Assembly: GCA_023374025.1 (NCBI GenBank) | Contig: SIJG01000021.1 | Coordinates: 831,675-895,674, forward strand | Source: Heterodera schachtii | Taxonomy: Eukaryota > Nematoda > Chromadorea > Rhabditida > Heteroderidae | DNA length: 64,000 nucleotides | Direction: 5' to 3' | Shown here: positions 60,101-64,000 of the stretch, piece after piece | Position numbering within the stretch: the stretch's first letter is position 1 | Layout: the number at the start of each line of letters is the position of its first letter | Notes under the pieces: generated by a model | What the model saw: the letters and a program-made list of their open reading frames with translations, nothing else | What the model was told of the DNA's origin: nothing | Database searches by the model: none | Made by a program: the position numbers and the translations under genes

Positions 60101-62235
60101 GGCCCTCGCCGATCAGACCCAGCGCCAAATGGGCCAACGGACACAAATCGCCGCTGCAGCCGACGGTGCCCTGCTCGGGCACATAGGACACACAGAAGGC
60201 TAATGGGGGCAATTGAGCAAATGGACAGACAGACAGAGACATTTCAAAAAATAATTAAAAGCAATTAAAAACATTCGAATCAATTAAAAAAAGAGTTTTT
60301 TTCTATTGAAAATTCGAAGAGAATAATTAAAAAAGAGTCGCTTAAACATTTTTCCAATTGTTTTCTCTCATTACCATTAAATGCGTTCACCAATTTGTCC
60401 ACATTTCCCAGCGAAATTCCGCTGTACCCTTTGGCCAACACATTTATGCGCAACGCGAGAAGCATTCGCGCTTTGGCCGGCTCCAACGGCGAGCCATGAC
60501 CCGTGGCGTGGGATCGGATCAGATTCAGTTGCAATTGCCTTATGAGGAGACGGATAAATGGCATTCATTTACATTTGAAGTTTGAACACATAATAATAAA
60601 AATTAATTTCTTTTAACAAAAATACATTCATTCTTTCTCCGCTTTTACTTTAACTCTTCTGGCGGAATTACAACGTTTGAAAATGTGCCGAAACCGGTGG
60701 TTATGCCATAGACAACTTTAAAAGGGTAATTGATAAACATTAACGGGTTAATCAGCTGACCTCGGTGCTCGGCAGCAACTTTCTCGAGAAATATACGCGC
60801 TTCACGGATACGCTGGCGCGAAGACTCAGCCAACTAATTAAATAAAAAATTGAATTAATTAAATTCTACACTTACCTATTTTCATTAAACCATTTTTTCT
60901 TTAGTTCCTTTAATTTATTTAAATAATATTCATTTGTTTCTAATAATTATATTTATTTATTTTATTTTCCTATTTTAATTGCCATTTGAAACTTAATTGC
61001 CTAATTATTTCTTTTTTGTCCTGGGGCCTTATTCCCGTCTCCCGGTTAAGTTAACCGCGGTTAACGCCTTAACCGTGGTTTATTTAACCGCGGTTTATTT
61101 TTAACCAAATATGTATTCTCGTCTTTAACCGTGGTTAAGCTAACCACGGTTAAATAAACCACGGTTAAGCACTAAATTTATTAAATAAATAAATGTAAAA
61201 AATACATTTTTATTCTAAAATTCGTGAGCATTAATTTTCATTGATTAAAATTAAAAAAATATATAAGATAATTACGCAGCAAATAATAGGTATCAAAAAT
61301 CTGTAAATAATTTTTTTTTTAAACTATTTTTTCTTTCTATTTTAGACGAAAAATTTGTATTCAAAAAATCTTTTCATGAAAAGAATAAAAATAAAAAATA
61401 AAATAAAGTTTTTTAAAAGAAAAAAATAATATTCGGGAAAATTTTTTGAAAAATTTTCCATTTTAAGGGGGCATTATTTTTTAAAAATTTTTGGTCGATT
61501 GTATGTAAGTTGACGGTCGTAAAAAATGTTTTTAACTTGAAAAGAAGTCAAAAAAATTCAATTTGACGGTGATGCAAAAAATTTAAAAAAATTCTAAATA
61601 CCGGTTATATAAAAGATAATTATGTTTTTTAACTTCTTTTAACAGTTTTGACTGTTTTAAAAATTTTTAGACCATTTTTATTAGAATATTATTTAATTTT
61701 TCTCTTAACCAAGTGCTTAACCCTGCTACGAGTTGTGGTTAAAATTACAAGGGAAAAATTAAACCACGGTTAACTAAGGAAAGACGAGAATACCAAAAAA
61801 TGAAAATACGTGGTTAATTGGCGTTAACCGCGGTTAAGCGGCCCCTTAACCGCGGTTAAATAAATCATGGTTAAGCGTTAACCATGGTTAAAAAAGGGTA
61901 GACGAGAATCGCGGTTTAATTTCTTAACCGTGGTTTAATTATTTATACCGCGGTTAAGAAATAAACCGCAAGACGGGAATAAGGCCCCTGCTTCTGACCT
62001 GCAGCTTGCATTTGTCATGCATGCAGTCCACCAAGTCTTGCGCCTGCAGTGAGTTTCCGTCCAACACGAGTGTGCGTCGCTGCTGCTTCGTGCACCGCTC
62101 CTCCTCAATGCCCTCGTCACTTTTCTCCACGTCCGAGTCGCTTCCAGCGGCAGCGGCGTCTTCAAAGGCATCCCTTTCGATGCTTACGCAGTCCAAACGA
62201 TCGGACAATAAATCGATGTTCAAAGCGGCGGACAT
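57129..62235 (-). CDS. Histidine ammonia-lyase (histidase)
   Basis: Cytosolic lyase converting histidine to urocanate and ammonia, the first step of histidine breakdown. Twelve exons (61999-62235, 60649-60833, 60375-60538, 59960-60199, 59370-59465, 59161-59315, 58543-58689, 58268-58468, 57746-57845, 57596-57627, 57452-57528, 57129-57333) splice in phase to 612 aa, near the animal length. Diagnostic motifs: [53 protein letters not shown] (prosthetic-group motif), [98 protein letters not shown] and [17 protein letters not shown] favours histidine over phenylalanine lyase. The prosthetic triad is Cys-Ser-Gly rather than the commoner Ala-Ser-Gly. Intron 6 has a GC donor (59160). Intron 1 carries a 964-bp element. 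The N-terminal extension is acidic ([18 protein letters not shown]). Confidence 0.92.
61024..61987. mobile_element. Inverted-repeat element in the histidase first intron
   Basis: Ends GGGCCTTATTCCCGTCT and reverse AGACGGGAATAAGGCCC, flanked by CTG on both sides (3-bp duplication). Both ends hold arrays of the palindrome TTAACCGCGGTTAA and variants (CCGTGG, CCATGG), so the element can fold over about 150 bp at each side. The middle is AT-rich and non-coding. It begins about a dozen bases inside the intron 5' splice site (GTCAGAAG at 61998). Confidence 0.8.
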
Positions 62236-62401
62236 TTGGCCAAAGAATTTGGGTGAAATGCTTTTGTGTAAAATGTTATCAATTCATTCATTTCATTGGG
62301 TTGGGTTAACATTTTTTATCATTTAATTGCATTTTCGCAGACGGGGAAAGTCGGTCGGTTTTTTTGTAGTTTGTACGTGAAGCAAAACAAAATTAGCAAA
62401 C

Positions 62402-62460
62402 GGAGAGAGATGAGAGAGAGAGATGAGAGAGAGGGAGAAAGAGAGAGTGACGAAAGAGAG

Positions 62461-62508
<48 letters not shown>

Positions 62509-62645
62509 CGAAAGAGAGAGTGACGAAAGAGAGAGAGAGGAAGAGAAAGAGAGAGAGAGAGATGTGAGAGAGGGAGAAAGAGACGAAAGAGAGAGAGGAG
62601 AGATGAGAGAGAGAGGGAGAAAGAGACGAAAGGAGAAAGAGAAAA
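62402..62645. repeat. GA-rich microsatellite
   Basis: Long run of GAGAGA interrupted by GACGAAAGAGA and GGGAGAAAGA units. Arg/Glu-rich and Ser/Leu-rich frames through it are repeat translations. Confidence 0.95.
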
Positions 62646-62894
62646 AAAAGATTCGGAAAATAATAAATACATTGTTAATTTTAATTTAATAATAATGAAA
62701 AGGATCATTATTATTATAAATCCTTCCGATTTTTATGTATTACTAATAGTAAATTATTATTTTCATCGGTTTTCTCATGCATTTAATATATTAATGAGTC
62801 TCTAATGAGTTGAGCAGCTCCGCCGTACGTTTCAGACTTTGCTCTTCCACAGCCTCTGATCGATCATTGTTTTACTGCGCGAGCGAGAGTCGTT

Positions 62895-62940
62895 CACGTG
62901 CATGCAGCGTGAGACGAACTGCGCGAACACGTGGCACGTG
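62895..62940. promoter_or_regulatory. Cluster of three CACGTG E-boxes
   Basis: CACGTG at 62895, 62928 and 62935 within 46 bp, in a GC-richer island (62810-62960). The last reads GTGGCACGTGACA, close to a TFEB/HLH-30-type site. It lies 660-700 bp upstream of the histidase start, but no linked transcript can be shown. Confidence 0.4.
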
Positions 62941-63560
62941 ACAAGCGCTGTTGACGAACGAATTTATCAGCAGCAGCCGTTGTTATTGTTTCATGAAATT
63001 AGTGCAATAAAAATAAATGATTACGAAAATGCGGATAAGTGAGAAAAGGCAACGACAGAGGGTAATTAGTAGCAATTAACGGATTTATATTTAAGCATAA
63101 AAAAGATGAAGAAAGAAAGCAAGACTTTAGCAGAAATAAGAAAAATTAAAATTATTTGAAACGAAAATTAAATTTTAAAAATTTGATATTTATATCGCAA
63201 GTTAAAATAATTTTGAACAAAATGATATTGAAAAAGGATAATTAGTTAAAATATTTCATTAAAAAATACACAACCCAAATTAGCAAAAATTAATTTGGTA
63301 GTTGAATTGATGCAAAATTATCTGTGTATAAAAAAATTAATTAAATACGGACACTAAACGCAAACTAAAAAAAAAGTTTAAATTTTCCACCTATTTATTA
63401 TTATAAAATATAATTGAAATTAAATGATAATTTAAATCGACAAATTTGGAAAGTTACACAAAAATATTTTGGTTGATAAATTAGAATAAAAATAATAATT
63501 ATTTTTTCATTAAATGATCCGTCGCGTGCTGACGCGTTTTATAAATTCCGCCACCCATGC

Positions 63561-64000
63561 GCGTTTTATAAATCCGCCAATATAAATCATTATGCTTTAT
63601 ATAAATTTATTATTTATTGTGAGGACCCTTGTAAGCAAAATCTGGATAAATCCTTATATAACATTTTATCTGAATAAAGCATCCGAAATTTTTTTTAATT
63701 GAATACGTACGACATTAGCTATCACAAAACCTTAATAACTATGCTAATTAATAAAGTGTTCTATGGAATTATTTAAAAAATTCATATCAGGTGATGGTGC
63801 AAAAATTTTAGGAGATCAGATCTTAAAAAAAGAAATACATACCCTGAAGAGCTGCTGGAAAATTTGATAAAATTGGATTGTAATTACCCTAAGGACTTTA
63901 TTTTAGACATTTTGTATAAAATATAGCTGAAATTATTGCATAAAATTTTAATATTATTAATGATATATGCAAAAAATGTGCTGGCGGATTTATAAAACGC
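63561..64000. repeat. Inverted repeat GCGTTTTATAAATCCGCC at both ends
   Basis: GCGTTTTATAAATCCGCC at 63561-63578 recurs as a perfect reverse at 63983-64000, the window edge. A related direct copy (GCGTTTTATAAATTCCGCC) lies at 63534. Possibly a 440-bp MITE; flanks cannot be checked because the window ends. Confidence 0.5.

Larger units (their letters stand above)
62646..64000. other. Terminal AT-rich region
   Basis: No gene seen apart from the E-box cluster and inverted repeat listed separately. Confidence 0.5.

Noticed and set aside
62319..62708. Ser/Leu-rich and Arg/Glu-rich frames
   Set aside because: Translations of the GA microsatellite.

Overview
The window looks like nuclear DNA of a plant-parasitic nematode, most likely a cyst nematode (Heterodera or Globodera type). 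It is AT-rich. Introns are mostly short GT-AG introns, with several GC-AG introns. The genes include a laminin beta relative, a nematode serpentine receptor, a C-type lectin, a histidine ammonia-lyase, several very small secreted cysteine-rich proteins, and a secreted glutathione-synthetase-like protein of the kind expanded as effectors in cyst nematodes. The species assignment is inference. All gene models were spliced by eye from reading frame, splice sites and family similarity.

Layout. 0.5-2.3 kb (-): truncated laminin beta-like gene. 3.4-3.6 kb (-): coiled-coil terminal exon. 4.6-5.2, 8.7-9.3 and 9.9-10.5 kb: three hAT-type non-autonomous elements with 8-bp target duplications. 6.5-8.0 kb (-): secreted/membrane Lys-Glu-rich protein with a G-rich minisatellite at its 5' side. 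11.6-17.6 kb (-): one gene with five FLYWCH-like zinc-finger units. 17.9-18.9 kb: large foldback element. 19.0-19.4 kb (-): BED-finger exons. 20.3-23.2 kb: inverted segmental duplicate of 47.0-49.9 kb; each copy carries a head-to-head pair of genes for a secreted protein family. 23.4-23.8 kb: second foldback element.

24.5-26.5 kb (-): a protein that joins an endophilin-type BAR domain to a complete PP1-like phosphatase, divergent from a small secreted Cys-rich gene at 26.8-27.2 kb. 28.1-29.9 kb (-): histidine phosphatase with an N-terminal helical region. 31.4-33.0 kb (+): short-chain dehydrogenase. 34.7-37.3 kb (+): secreted glutathione-synthetase-like protein. 38.2-40.2 kb (+): beta-1,3-galactosyltransferase-like type II membrane enzyme. 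41.7-42.9 and 44.1-44.8 kb (+): two tandem paralogues built from small phase-1 exons. 45.6-47.1 kb (+): C-type lectin.

50.7-53.3 kb: three small secreted proteins (Gly-rich, and two Cys-containing). 54.0-55.7 kb (-): seven-transmembrane receptor. 57.1-62.2 kb (-): complete histidine ammonia-lyase, whose first intron carries a ~960-bp inverted-repeat element. 62.4-64.0 kb: GA microsatellite, an E-box cluster and one end-to-end inverted repeat.

There is no operon structure. The common theme is secretion: at least ten of the models begin with a signal peptide. Together with the glutathione-synthetase-like gene and the duplicated secreted pairs, this suggests an effector-rich, repeat-rich accessory region.
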